DNA of 64,000 nt from Stachybotrys elegans (lineage: Eukaryota > Ascomycota > Sordariomycetes > Hypocreales > Stachybotryaceae): contig JAGPNK010000007.1 of assembly GCA_020746835.1 (NCBI GenBank), positions 1,287,501 to 1,351,500 of the forward strand, read 5' to 3'. Of this stretch, positions 25,729 to 37,769 are shown in pieces; position 1 is the first letter of the stretch, and each line of letters begins with the position of its first letter. The position numbers and the translations under genes are program-made. The notes below the pieces were generated by a model that had not been told where the DNA came from, searched no databases, and worked only from the letters and a program-made list of their open reading frames with translations.

Positions 25729-27904
25729 TCAGGAGGGGTTGCTTGGCAAGGTGTAGCTTCGCTCCCGCTTCAACGGACCGCTGCCATCCTTGCCGTAGCC
25801 CTCCGTTCGTTCTTGGCCCATATTAAACCCCGAGGGAACATGAGAGAAAGAATCCCTCATGGGAGCGCGAGAGCTCTGCATGCCGGGAGAAAACTCGGTG
25901 TGGGCGCCGATGGGGTGGTTGAGCTGGGATGTGGAATATTCGGGCATGCCGCTCCGTCCCTGAGCAGGGCTTGGGGGAGCAAAATCCATGGGGGCAGTGA
26001 GGGGTGCAGGAGGATAGCTGGTTGTGTATATCGAGTGTCCGAACGATGAACTAGATGGTAGCCGGTTTCCGCTTCCAATTGCGGGTGATCGAGATCCCGG
26101 GCCATGGTGTCTGAACTGCTCGCCCAGGTCCAAGTTCAAGGGGAGTGTGGCAGTTGCTGCCCGGAGACGCGACCTGGGCTGCGCTGCTTGATAGCCTAGT
26201 CCGGCTTGCTGCAAGTTACCACTGCCTGATATTATGTTAGTACAGACTTGGATGGAGGTAATGTGGGGAGAATTACCAGGGTAGGAGTTGTTGTCGAAGC
26301 CAGGCATGCCACCGCCAGCTGAAGTCGCGGAGCTGCTTGGTTGGTACACCGAAGATGGCCTCTCAGACAAGGCCGGGCTGGGTGCTGATCCGTGCATGGA
26401 AGCGTAGTCCATGGCGTCCGTCTTCCAGGACATGCTCGACCTCAAGGGCGACTGCAGGGATTCCGATCTCGCACGAGACATGGGCTCCCGAAGGTGAAGC
26501 GGCTGCAGCGGGCGGTATCCCTGCCTGTTCATCTGCATCGCTGCATCGAGACTGTTCTGCCTCATGAAGGGGTTGGCCGATCGGGGTGCACTGCTAAGCG
26601 GGGTCGATACTTGGCTCGCGTAGGTGTATCGGTCGCTCGAGGTTGGCGAAACCGGCGACATGATATCCGGGCTGCTTAGTGAACCCGAGGGATGAAAGCC
26701 AATGGTGCCAAAGGCAGGAGTGATGGCCGTCGGGGATAGATGATCTTCGACATCAGGTCTTCGCACATCCACCATTAGTGGCCTGAGCATGGTCTCGCCG
26801 TAGTGCTGGGCTCCAAACTCCATAGAGGCCGGAGATGACAGTGCTCCTCCAAGCCCGTGGACTGCGCCATAGGGCGAGTGGAGTGCCTGGACATTGTCAA
26901 AGTCATCCGGGACAGCCCTCATCTTGATCATACGCTCGCGGTCATCGACAGTAAGGCGCTTGATTTTGGCTCGCCTGGAAGGCCTTGTTAGCGACACGAT
27001 CGTCCACATTCCAGCGTAGCAGCTCGGTTACCTGTTCTGGAACCAAACCTGGACTTGCCGGGGGCTCAGGCCAGGAATCTCCCTCGACAAGCGCTCCCTG
27101 TGGGCTGCGTCCGGGTGTGGCTGCTTAGCAAACTCGCTCATCAGGAAGCGTGTTTGTTGATGCGTGAGTCTAAGAGTTGGTTAGATGCTTCCCTTGATCA
27201 CATCACTCTGAGTAGTACCTGAAGCGCTTCATTTTGCGACGTGCGGCAGCCCTCTCGGCTGCTGTCTGGGGCCTTCCGCTGTTCTCGTTGTCTCCATCCA
27301 CCAAGTCATCATCCATCACGTCATCGTCGTCATCCTCAGCATCCTCATCCTTGAGAGCCAAGGCGGCGTCTTCAACTGGGTTTGAGATCCCATCTGAAGT
27401 CGGAGCGGCTGACGAGACGGAGCTCAAGGGATTGGTACCCATAGAAAGGCTCGGGGTGCCAGTGGAAGCGACGGACTCTTCGTGTGTAGACTCTACTCCC
27501 TTGGTGGCGGCACCATCACCTTGGCTCTCTTCCTGCTCCGGGATCGGCGAAGGGCGCCGGTTTTGCCGCAGGCCAAGAGGATCAAGGCTTCGATGTTGAG
27601 GGAGCTGTGGGCTGTTTTCGTTCTTGATGCTCACTTCGAGCTGGGCGTCATCTCTTTCAGCTGAGGATCGAGATTGGGGTTGCTGTGATGCCTCTTGGAT
27701 ATTTTGCTCTGTCTGTTCAAATGGCTGAGAGAAGGCCGTGCCTTCGTTCTGGGGAAGGTACTGGTACTGTCCCTGCCAGCCCGACTGTGCTGATATCGAG
27801 TTTTCGTAATGGTTCGACATGCGTAGGCTGGTAGGCTTCAGTGGGGATGAACCGAACTTGCTCAGCGGCCAGTGATTTTGCTCCGTGTGACGAGTAAGGA
27901 TCAT
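25729..27904 (-). CDS. Homeodomain transcription factor (Pho2/Phx1/Hoy1-like)
   Basis: Four exons: 27904-27219, 27169-27032, 26974-26277 and 26225-25729, about 672 aa. The N-terminus is Gln/Ser-rich with an acidic stretch (DEDAEDDDDDVMDDDLVDGD). The homeodomain lies at about residues 226-282: it starts KMKRFRLTHQQTRFLMSEF and has GLSPRQVQVWFQNRRAKIKR, helix 3, with W271, F272, N274 and R276. Both homeodomain introns are confirmed because they rebuild this motif exactly. The conserved block AVPDDFDNVQALHSPYGAVH follows. The rest is Ser/Pro-rich and disordered, typical of an activation region. The protein acts in the nucleus. Relatives control conidiation, phosphate or stationary-phase genes in other fungi; which ortholog this is I cannot say. 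The last intron (26226-26276, 51 nt, TACTAAC branch) is stop-free and in frame, so retention would add 17 residues. Confidence 0.9.
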
Positions 27905-28701
27905 TGGAATGGCTGTTTCCCTCTGCCTTGAGAGAGGGAGAGACGAGATGTGTCTGCGTATGGGCGAGAGGTGAAGCGAGAGACAGATGGCGGTTATGCT
28001 GTCACCATAGAAGGAAGCGACGAGAGAAGGTTTGCGACGTTAGAGAGCGAAATGCTACGTAGTCAACTAGACGGCGATGTTTGAGAGGCGACTGTATGCG
28101 TTGGAAGAAGTGCGTGGCCTGGCGTCTGGTTTGCAACGAGCCAGTCCGCGGTCTTGGAAAAGATAGAAGAAGACACCTCAAGTGAAGAAAGTAGTTTAGA
28201 AAAGAAAGGGAGAAGCACGCCTCGCAGAGGACGATAGCAGGTGAGTGAAGTTGAAAATGAGGATGGCAGCGCAGCAGTCAAGGTGTGGGCGTCTGGAGAA
28301 GAAGTAAGCGGCCAGGTGGATCGGGGCCGGAGGACAGTACCGGTGCGATGTAAGGCAGGGTATCTGTAGAATGGGGCTGGATGGAAAGAATAGAATAGTA
28401 ACGAGATACGGCCACCGATCTACCCTGGCACGGACAAGGACAAGCAGTGTAGTGTCAGGGCGGAGGGGGGGCGTCTGGGCGAGAGTTGTGAAGAAACGGA
28501 TGGGGAGTGAGCAGCAACGGCTTGAACTTGATAAACGAGTCCAGGGTTCACGGGAAGTGTGGGCAATGGATCGGGGCAGGCAAGGCCCAAGAGGTGAGGG
28601 ACTGCGGCCATCATTATATCATGCAGTCACGTTCTCCTGTGTCGCAGGTAACCGGCTGAGGCTCGCACCAGTGGCAGGCTGCTGCTGCGTGCTGCGGTGC
28701 G

Positions 28702-28742
28702 TAGTGTGCGTGTGCGTGTGCGTGTGCGTGTGAATGTGTGTG
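28702..28742. repeat. GTGTGC/GT microsatellite
   Basis: Tandem GTGTGC units passing into GT units about 0.8 kb upstream of the homeodomain ATG. Alternating purine-pyrimidine, so able to form Z-DNA in principle. Confidence 0.8.
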
Positions 28743-30989
28743 CAGACTCAAGCCAGCTCCAAGAGACATGGATGGCTTGAGATGGAGAGGGGGTCTTTGC
28801 AAGTGGGAATGGGGCCCGAAAGGGAAATGGGGGTGAGGACAAGAAGGGGGGGTGTTGCCGGAGAGTGTGTGTAGAAGAGCAGGATGTGGCTAGACACGAT
28901 GGATAAGGGGCAGGGATCCAGGGTGTCGATGGATGGTGGGTTCTGAAGGGGGGGTGGGTGTGGGGTGGTGGCCGTCCTGTGCCTGACTGAAGACGTGGTT
29001 TTGAGCAAAGAACTTTTTGAGCTCGGATTCGACGTGCGAAGTCCACACACCTCGACAGGTGTTTGACTATCAATGTAGGTAGACTTGTCGCCGCCGAGCC
29101 TTATGGGGGCATGAGGAGGAGACGGAGGAAGGGAGGGGGTGATGGCCTGCAGACGACGCGTGAGGTAGGTATGGAGTACCATCCTCCTCTTCAGAGGGAA
29201 AATGCTGTCCTCTGTGTCTACCCCCTGCGACATGCGATGCCGTCGGCTAAAGTGAACGATCCCATCCCATCCATCCATCCCTGGGCGTATCCATGGGATG
29301 GAGGCATACTGAGGCCAACATGAGCCGACATGACCTGGGGCGAGGATAGAGATTAATGGTGTTTCATCGGTCAGCCGATGGCTCGAGAGAAATCTCTCCA
29401 GCGTCTCTGCTGAGCGGAACGGTATACAAGTCCGGTGTTCCTCTGGAAGACGACGGATGCAACCGTCCGCTGACTATTCGGCATGGGATGCAGCTGCAGA
29501 TCCCATGCCCTACAGGCCGTCGTATGGGTTACCATAGGGGCTCTTTTGCCGCCCACGGCAACGGCCGCGGTACCAGATTATGTATGCGCCTACTTGCCTG
29601 CCTTGGCTTGCGAGAGCTGCCATACGGCGGGCTGCTTCCTTGGGCACGAAAACTCTCGGGTGGTCTTTGAGGTCTCATGCCCGCGTACAGGAGCTGGTGC
29701 CATGTGGAGAGGAGCCGTTGGACACCCAGAGATCTCAGACAAAAGATTTTGTGGGAATAAACCCATCCAAGTCGGCGTAGACGCTGCTCAGCTTCAGTCA
29801 GTAGCAAGATCGACGACACTCGTAGCAGGAGGCAAGTGTGGCTTCAAGGGGTGTGGTGAATGCCGGGATCCTGCTCAGCAAGGCCGTTGCAAGCTCGTGC
29901 CGACAGGATCGGTCGTCGAAGCAGGGATGAGTAAGGACGACGCGCCTTCAGCCGTGCAGCCAACAGAGAGAGCGACGACGGCGAGGGTGACTGACTGTAT
30001 GCAACTTGCGATGCGGGGGCGTAGACTAAGATGGGAACGGAGACGATGAGACTACGTAATCAGTTAGCCCAGCGGTGTCCGTACAGAGAGAGTACTGTGT
30101 CGCCGTTTAGAGACAGAGTAGCAGTTCATCCATCAGCCGGCAAGGCGAGTGTTGACGAAATGCCTCCTGCTAATCACCGGGTCTGCACATTATGCGCTAT
30201 ATCGTCTCAAGTGTGAAGCGAAGATGCAATAATAGCCCATGATTTTCCTCAGAAACGGCAGACCAAGAAACAAGACGACCCACCCAGCATAGCGCCAACC
30301 TCAGATGCTCATGTTGTGCATAGCAATGGGAACCCGCACATGTTTGAACAACGTTCCTGTACCAATACTCGGCGACTGGGGAGTCTCTGTACGCCCGTGA
30401 GCTCGAGGCAACGTCATGCCTGGGCAAGCATCATGGGAGCTCATTCGGGAGAATGGGCCGACATCCTAGGCCTCGTCAACATGTCAGCTGGCATGTGTGC
30501 AAGGCCACGACCATTGTCAATGCTGCCCAGGGTGAGAGAGGGGGTTCCTCATGGCAATGGACGAGTCAAGAGCACAGGGCGACAGGGCTGCGCATGTATA
30601 CAGCTGGCGATACTCCAACCATCCATGGTTTGATCCGAGTTGCAGCGCAGCGGGAGGGCCGGGTGCCCAGCGGGCGTCAATGTCAACGGGCATCAGCCTG
30701 GGCAGGTTTGGACCTAATGTCGACAAGCAAGGGAGCGCGACGCCGAGAAGGCTGCCTGCCCAGATCACGTAGGAGTGCCTATGTGCGCATACATGGCTGA
30801 TGCGATTGTGTGTAACCCATCCAGTCTGCCCAGCCCAACATGTTCAGTCAGCAATGCATGGCCAGCATGGCCAGCTCCTTGCAGTGGGACTGGTGTAACA
30901 CGGCTTGCGCATTCTTCATCGGGGAGGAGGAAGGGACCAAGGAGCTGCTGTGGTACGCTCGACAAGCAACTTGGTAGCAGCGAAGAGGT

Positions 30990-31013
30990 CCCCCCCCCCC
31001 CCCCCCCCCCCCC
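30990..31013. repeat. C homopolymer (24)
   Basis: A run of 24 C on the plus strand, the longest G/C homopolymer in the window, in non-coding sequence. Confidence 0.85.
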
Positions 31014-31492
31014 ATTGGGGACAAGTTGGCTCTGGTGGCTCGGTTTGAGGGTGGGAGGGCTGCCTAAGGCCTCTCGCACTTGGCTTCATTTGCATGACAG
31101 GGGGCAGTGTTGCCAAGCAGGTTTCATAGCTTGCTAGGGTCCGGGGATCATGGCTCCCCACAATCCAGGTGGCCTCACACTATGCGTAGTGTTTTGGGTT
31201 TTGGGTTGTCGTGAGAGCATACCCGGGCTGACAGGTGGATGCCATCGCCGTCCCCTACTCGCAAGCTTCTGTCAATGAGGTTAACAACTGATCAAAGTGC
31301 CGCCTCGTGGTTGGCCCCTGCATTGAGGGCATCTCCACTTATAGTCAAGTCCATCCTTCGCTTTGCCTCCACCGGTGTGAGGACGCAACCACAGCATGGT
31401 GCTGTGCGTGCACTGAGCCAGCAGCAGTATCGGTGACGGAGAATGAATGACGGAACGGATGACGGCTGACGGATGACGATAGACAGGTAGGT

Positions 31493-31512
31493 GGTACTCC
31501 GTACGGAGTACC
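31493..31512. repeat. 20-bp perfect palindrome
   Basis: The sequence ggtactccgtacggagtacc equals its own reverse complement. Half-site relatives occur elsewhere in the window (tacggagtacct near 6978, tactccgtac near 44381, and the near-palindrome ctccgcacggag near 9706), all in intergenic DNA. Confidence 0.85.
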
Positions 31513-34500
31513 CAAGTAAGCAATCCGCTGGCTCGTTCAAGTTCCCATACCTAGTAAAGACCTAAGTAGGTATGGCACTTGGATTGTGGGATGAAAATAA
31601 GGAGCAAGCATGAGGATCAAGGTGCGCAACCCAGGTACTTGTAATAACGGAACCTGCCTTTCTCATGCGTGGCATCCCAACCACGCCCAAGGGATTTTGA
31701 GCAATTACTTAGTAAGTAGGGTCGCATTGCCTACCTCTTGCCTCCATCTATGTACGAGACTTGTTGAACATGCCTTCCGCGACTGCCGTAACAGGGCGCA
31801 GTTAAGATTACGCAGGGACTCTGTAAGGCAGTGCGGCAAGAAGGCAAGTGACAGCTGGGCATGGGCAGCTCCCTCCACGTGGCCACGCACGCATGATACA
31901 GGGTAGGCAGGAGGAATCCTTCCACGCCTGCGTGCATCATCCAACGGATAAGATAATGGATGGGGATGGGCCAGATCATCCGATGCCGTTCTCCGCGACA
32001 GGGAATCACTTCAACCTCCCAAATATCGATTCATCCTTGATACGTGCTAGGGGCTCGTAGCATCTTTCAAGCGTCAGAGCCAGGACCAACAAGACAGGAC
32101 GATGATCATGATGATGGCGTCGGTTGGTGACAACCATTTTGGAGCAACAATTCCTTGATTGTGCGATCAGTCCAACATGGTGCGAGCATGCAAGCTCTTG
32201 ATCACGCGCAACTCGTGCAACTTGTGCAACTCGTCTCAGCCCCTTTTGCGAAGCCCAGTTGACCCCGGAGAGGAGGATAGGGGCTGGTTTCATTGTGTGC
32301 TTTGCGCCCTTGTTGGCAAGCAAGCTCTGGTTTATCCCACAATTCAGACAGGTTCACCGGCAAGTCGGCGTCTGTGATGGGTCCTCCCACCGGCCGAAAC
32401 CGAATTGGCACATTGCTATCCATGCTCGACGAACCATTCCTTGACAAGATGTCTGAGGGCACTGCTCGGGCTGCAGGGGAGTCCTCGAGAGGATCGTGGC
32501 AAGATATGGGGACCACAGGCTCGGATAATTGTCCGAGTGGAAAAGATGCTCTGGGAGAGTAGAGAGCAGGCTGTTTCAGTGAGAACCTCAACTGCCACGG
32601 GACGGGCCCTCGCTCACGGGAAATTAAATTAGAGATCCTACCATCAAAACCCGTCGGCGGGTGGCAGAAGGCACCCATGAGTATTCTGGCACCCCCGTTC
32701 CCTTCCATGTATGTACTGCTACATACGAAGTATGTTGGCTTGGCTCAGAGTCCTTGTCGTCATCGAAGAAGAAGGTCTCGTCTGATGATGGGATCACGCA
32801 TGTTCTTGTGCAGGAAACGCATGAAGTGGGAACTCCACCTTGGCGAGTTCCCGACACCCATGACGTTGCTCACTTCAACACCACGTCCCGCGCGTCCGTA
32901 CTACATTGTATGCACACCTTGAAAGGGGTGGTGGCTATCTGAACCGTCGGTATCCCTAGGAGATGCCTAGGCCGGGTTGCTGCCTCGGCAGCTACACAGC
33001 ACGGGAGCGTGCGAGGACGCATTGGGCCGGCCTGTTGACTAACGGACGACTATACGCTTTCAAGAGGAGTTTGCGAATAAAGTAAAACCAATACGGCAGC
33101 CCTACACACACGAACATGGAGCGGCGTGTTTTGCCATTATTTTTCTGGTCTTCTGGAACATGGGACGGACTTGGAGACGCACCAATCATTGGATTGAAGA
33201 AGGTGTCGAACGGGGCCTCGGAGCTCTTGGACCAGATGACGGGGGGGGGACTAAGTTCGTGTCAGGTTGGAGGATCTCGAGATGGATACCAACCAGCTCT
33301 TTGTCGCTTGCTCCTAGTCCAGACAACCTCCACCAGTGGTATCTCGTGCGGTCGTCGTATCCGTCGGGAAACGGGGCGCTATCTCCTATGCCGGCCCATT
33401 ACCGTCTGCTGGTCCCCCTAACAGATGTTTGGGAAACGGTCAGGAAACGAGAGAAGACGCGAGCTTGGCCCGTCCCTTACCCTGACAATGGAAGCGACCG
33501 GGTGTGCGCAGTGCGACGGCTGTCTCCACCTGCTGAAGGAGTTGAGGAAATGAGGAGAGGGCAGACGGTGGGGGCAAACACAGGATGACCAACACGTCTA
33601 CGGATAGAAGAAAGGAGTCGCCAACCTGGAGCACTTGGAATACTGGCAGCACAGCAAACAATGGTTGGGTGCTGGAACCCAGTGTGCAGGGGATAAGGGA
33701 GTGGGCTGCAAGCAGCAGATTCTGTCTGCAAGCGATGAAGCGGGAATTGGCAGGTAGGGATGGATGATGGGCAGAGAATAGTTCTTGACGGTTCGAGAAC
33801 ATGTCTTGATGGCATGTTATTGCCGTGGAATCCGCATGATTTGCCTCAACCCTGCGGTATAGTCGCCGTGCATTAAGGTTCCCACGATGCGGCGCACCCG
33901 TTGTGTCGGGAAGTTTTGCCTCGCCAATCTTCAGGCCAGGTCAGCCCCTACCACATGTCATATAGTGCCTCACGGTCCCACGGGAGGGATGCGATGAACG
34001 GATCAGCTGGATGGACCAAGCGACAGAGGCGTGCGCTTTCAGCAGCAGTATAGAATTGGTAGTGCGGCATACCTCCCCGTAGGTTCTCTGGTGCAACCTC
34101 TCGCCTCGCCGTCGGGCCCTTGCCTTATCTGATGTCAGGCCCGGGGTCGTGTATCAAATAAATTCATCTTCCCATCTTTAAAATCACCTCATCTTACTAA
34201 CCCTGCAGGACCTCGTTTTTTCGGATGTGCTGCCGGACAACTACCATGCCATGGACTGGAATACTGGAATGGCCAGGTACGGTACAAGGCCGACGAAGCA
34301 CGCAGCCGCCCAGCGCGGCGACCAGCCAGTTGTTTGGCTTGGCCTTGAGGCGGCCTGTGACAATCCAGACAGGCGGCTAAGGTGCGTGGCTCTCCGACGG
34401 AGAAAACGGCCGTGAGAGTGGTTTCCAAGCCGAAACCCCCCATTTTTCCCAGGCGGGTTTTTGAAAGCTTGGTATCTGCATTTGATGGCCCGGAATCGAC

Positions 34501-36368
34501 CCGGTGGGCCCGTGGGTGCCATTGGGGTGCCATTGGGGGTGCGCCCGCGCTTGGAGCTGCTGTGCGAGATGCATCCTTGCCAGCGCCAATAGATTTCTGG
34601 CCCCAAGCCCAGCATGAGCTTCGCCAGCGAACGCCATGGAAATCCAAGCAGATGGCAGATGGTGGGTGTGCCATGGGTGGCTGTGGCTTGCTCGCCTCGC
34701 CGCTGGGCGACGCAGGCTAAGGGCGGCGGGTTAATTATGGTTATCACCTAGATACTTGTATGGTGGAAACCGTGCCTGAGATGAGGCTCCCCTCTTGGAG
34801 CAAATCCACCAATCAGTGTCGGCTGTGATGGACGATCCCGCCCTTTTGCAGCATCCCCACCTCTCCAACGCGAGCCTCCTCCCCCTTCCCCCAATCCACT
34901 ATCAGGTCCACTGTATCCATCTCCATCACCCATTTCTTTCCCACCTAGCACGGGCGCAGTGTGATGCGCCAAACCGCTCTGACGGACGGGTTTGTGCTGC
35001 GGTGGATTCAAGTTCCCTGGAAACCCGTCTTGATGGGACGGGGCCACGCTGAGCCTCCCGTGCCATGCAGTGGCCCTCCCGACGCTGGTAGTACCCGACC
35101 CTCCTGGCCATCCGTGTTAGTGAGGTGCTACTCCGGGAGCGTCGGGTCTTATGATGAACTGACGGCTACCTTAACCAAGGTAAGCTTCAGCGGCGACGAG
35201 TACTAGTAGCTGCTGCTTATTCGCGCTGGGTAGGGCAATTGTCTACCTACGAGCGGTTCCTGGGTATGAGCTGGACAGCCATTGCTGCGAATAGTTGTCT
35301 GATGATGTTGTGGGATGCAGCCGGGTTACAAGTAGTTCGAGTTCAACCCTTCGACAGATCATACGCCATTAGGCATTCGCGCAACAGGCCAGCACAAGGC
35401 GATTAAGGATGTGGAGATGCAGCCCAAGATCCGTCGAATATCCTTTACTACCAAGCTTATCAACTTTCCTTAATGTTCCGATAGCTACGCACGACTCTTG
35501 CTATTACCATGAGATTCAGCGATCGACAGCGGATAGACATGGCCGTGCAAATGGTCAGGCAAAAACAGCATTACCGCCGTCGTTTCATGGCAGGAAATCT
35601 GGTGGCAGCTGGATTTTGGGCAGGGTCCCTGTGGGCGCCAAGCCCTCCTGGGCTAGTCATCCCGCCCGAGACCAACCAGGCGCTTCCACCGTACGGTTTC
35701 CATGTGAGACGATGCTTGTCTTGATAATGTTTGACGTCGTCCGAGCCACGGACAGCCACGGCATTGGCCTGTTCTGTTTGGTTTCTACCATCCCAACCCG
35801 CACGCGACCCGTCACGCTTCTCCTTCGCATCCCAAGCGAGGCCCGTCCAAGATGCAGCGCCTACGGCCTGCTCGTTTCAGACGTGCCCTATTTTCAACGC
35901 AGACGCTTCCCAGAATAGCACGAGCGCAACCTGATCTGCTGGACGACATGTCACAGGTGCCTGGCGCCCTCCCCTTTTGCGACAGGAGCCTGCCGCTTCG
36001 GGTTTCTACGTCTACGCCCGGCGCTCATAATAGGTCGACGGGTGGGCATGTTTGGGCATGTTTCCCCTCAACCTCGTCTCGACTTGGACCTTGGTGGCCG
36101 TGCGGGTTGTTTGACGGTGTTTCCGAGTGGAAATGGTAGAGGGTCGATTGTCAGATGTTGGCTGGCGGACATTGAGCAGGTCCGGCCGCCAGGCTCAAGC
36201 GAACACGGCCTCTACGTAAGCTCATCCTGACTGGCGTCTTTGGTGCAACTTGGAGGCATCTGCCTCTCACAGGTAATGTATTCATGCCCAAACAACATAC
36301 GTTGACACGTGGTGGACGATTAGATGACATGATTGCCCGAGCTTGCATCCGTTTGCCGATCCCGCTTT

Positions 36369-37435
36369 TTAGTAGTCGTAAAAGCCCTTTGCGCTCTTCT
36401 TTCCGAGCCAGCCGGCGTCAACCATCTTGGTCAGGAGCACGCTGGGTCGGTACTTGGAGTCACCCGTCTCTTGGTGCAGCACCTTCATGATGGACAGGCA
36501 GGTGTCCAGGCCAATAAAGTCGGCGAGCTGTAGCGGTCCCATGGGAACGTTGGTGCCGTTCTTCATAATAGCATCAATCGAGTCTCGGTCTCCCACGCCA
36601 GTCTCCAAGCAGATGATGGCCTCATTAATATACGGCATCAGGATCCGGTTCGCTAGGAACCCAGGCGAGTCTGCGGAGATGGAAGTCACCTTGCCCATCT
36701 TCTTGCAGAATTCCACGGCTGTGTCGAGAGTCTCCTTGCTGGTCTGCAGGCCGCTGATGATCTCGACGCCCTTTTGCACAGGGACAGGGTTCATGAAATG
36801 GGTAGACACGACGCGAGATGATGCGGATGTATCCGTCGGATCAGACGTGGTCGCAGCGGCTATGCGTGTGATAGATATGGAGGAAGTGTTGGTTGCCAGG
36901 ATGGCATGCTTTGGGCAGATTTGTGCAAGCTGGGAGAAGATGTCAAACTTGAGTTGCGGGATCTCGGGCACCGCCTCGATCACGAAATCGACCGACGAGA
37001 GGTCCTCAAGCTTGGTGCTCGTGGAAAGCAAGGATCGAGCCTTGTCCGCCTGCTCCTGCGTAATCCTGGATTTAGACACATCTTTGGCAAGGAGCTTATC
37101 TGATATTTCCATGTTAGCCGCTGATGGTCATGATGCCGGCCTCGGCGCATACCTGCAAAGGCGAGGCCCTTTTGAAGCGCCTTGTCCGATGTATCGATGA
37201 TGGTCACCGGCACGGAGGCCTTCTGTGCGGCGACGAGCGCAATTCCAAGACCCTATAGACTATCGTCGGCAAATGAACCCAATCACATGCGAAGCCATCT
37301 CCAACTTACCATCTGCCCAGAACCGACGACGCCGAGACGGTTCACCTCGGCGGCTTCCCGTCGGGCAGAAGCGCTGAAGCAGCGGATAGTGCGCAAGCCG
37401 CCGAGGCCGCGCATGCGGACAATTGAGCTCGCCAT
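36369..37435 (-). CDS. 3-hydroxyacyl-CoA (3-hydroxybutyryl-CoA) dehydrogenase, mitochondrial
   Basis: Three exons: 37435-37310, 37252-37153 and 37099-36369, 318 aa. Residues 1-26 are Arg/Ser-rich without acids, a good mitochondrial presequence. The NAD-binding fold starts LGVVGSGQM|GLGIALVAAQ; the G-x-G-x-x-G loop (38-43) is split by intron 1 and only appears after splicing. Further landmarks are VDFVIEAVPE, ATNTSSISITRIA and the catalytic His region STHFMNPVPV, then ADSPGFLANRILMPYINEA and the C-terminal domain with MGPLQLADFIGLDTCLSIM. Length fits the short HADH/PaaH family. It oxidises L-3-hydroxyacyl-CoA to 3-ketoacyl-CoA with NAD+ in beta-oxidation or butanoate metabolism. It shares a 334-bp divergent promoter with TOF1. 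Confidence 0.92.
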
Positions 37436-37769
37436 CTTCTTCGAATTGTGTGATGGAGTAAGTGCTTGACAAGATGAAGCTTGGAGCTATGTGGTGGAAT
37501 GAGATCACTGGCGGGTAACCTCGGCTCACTCATGCTCATGTGTGGGTGGGACCTACCTAGTATGTACGGAGAAACCTGCCGGGCCGTTGCCACTTTTGGC
37601 CAGAAAACCATTAACGCGAAAACTCCCCACGTCAGCTCAGAATTGGGAGCTAACGCGTCTAGACGCGTCCCACCAGGCGATCTTGTCAGAATCGATTAAG
37701 ATCGCAGTTCCGATGCGAATGCGTGACTGAACGCCTGGACCAAAAATCTCCCACAGCGACAGAAGAGCA
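37436..37769. promoter_or_regulatory. Divergent promoter of the dehydrogenase gene and TOF1
   Basis: 334 bp separate the two start codons, so both promoters lie here. The right half holds three CGCG-core elements listed in the next entry. Confidence 0.8.
37614..37668. promoter_or_regulatory. Cluster of Mlu1 cell-cycle box (MBF-type) sites upstream of TOF1
   Basis: ACGCGT occurs at 37653-37658 and 37663-37668, forming the 16-bp perfect palindrome acgcgtctagacgcgt with centres one helical turn apart. A related ACGCGAAAA lies at 37614. They sit about 100-155 bp upstream of the TOF1 ATG. ACGCGT is the binding site of the MBF (Mbp1/Swi6) complex, which drives G1/S genes in fungi, so regulation of a replication-fork gene fits. 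Confidence 0.65.

Larger units (their letters stand above)
27905..36368. promoter_or_regulatory. 8.5-kb gene-poor region upstream of the homeodomain gene
   Basis: No gene could be supported on either strand. The part nearest 27905 must be the promoter and leader of the homeodomain gene; the far end holds the 3' flank of the dehydrogenase gene (-). Within it are a TG-rich microsatellite (28702-28742), a run of 24 C (30990-31013), a 20-bp perfect palindrome (31493-31512) and an imperfect repeat of GTGCCATTGGG (34514-34540). Open frames such as 35409-35918 and 34241-34747 overlap frames on the other strand and have no motif. Long upstream regions are usual for developmental regulators in these fungi. 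Confidence 0.4.

Noticed and set aside
35852..36139. Arg-rich ATG frame resembling a mitochondrial presequence (MQRLRPARFRRALFSTQT)
   Set aside because: No body of a protein follows and no splice continuation was found, so the resemblance is probably chance.
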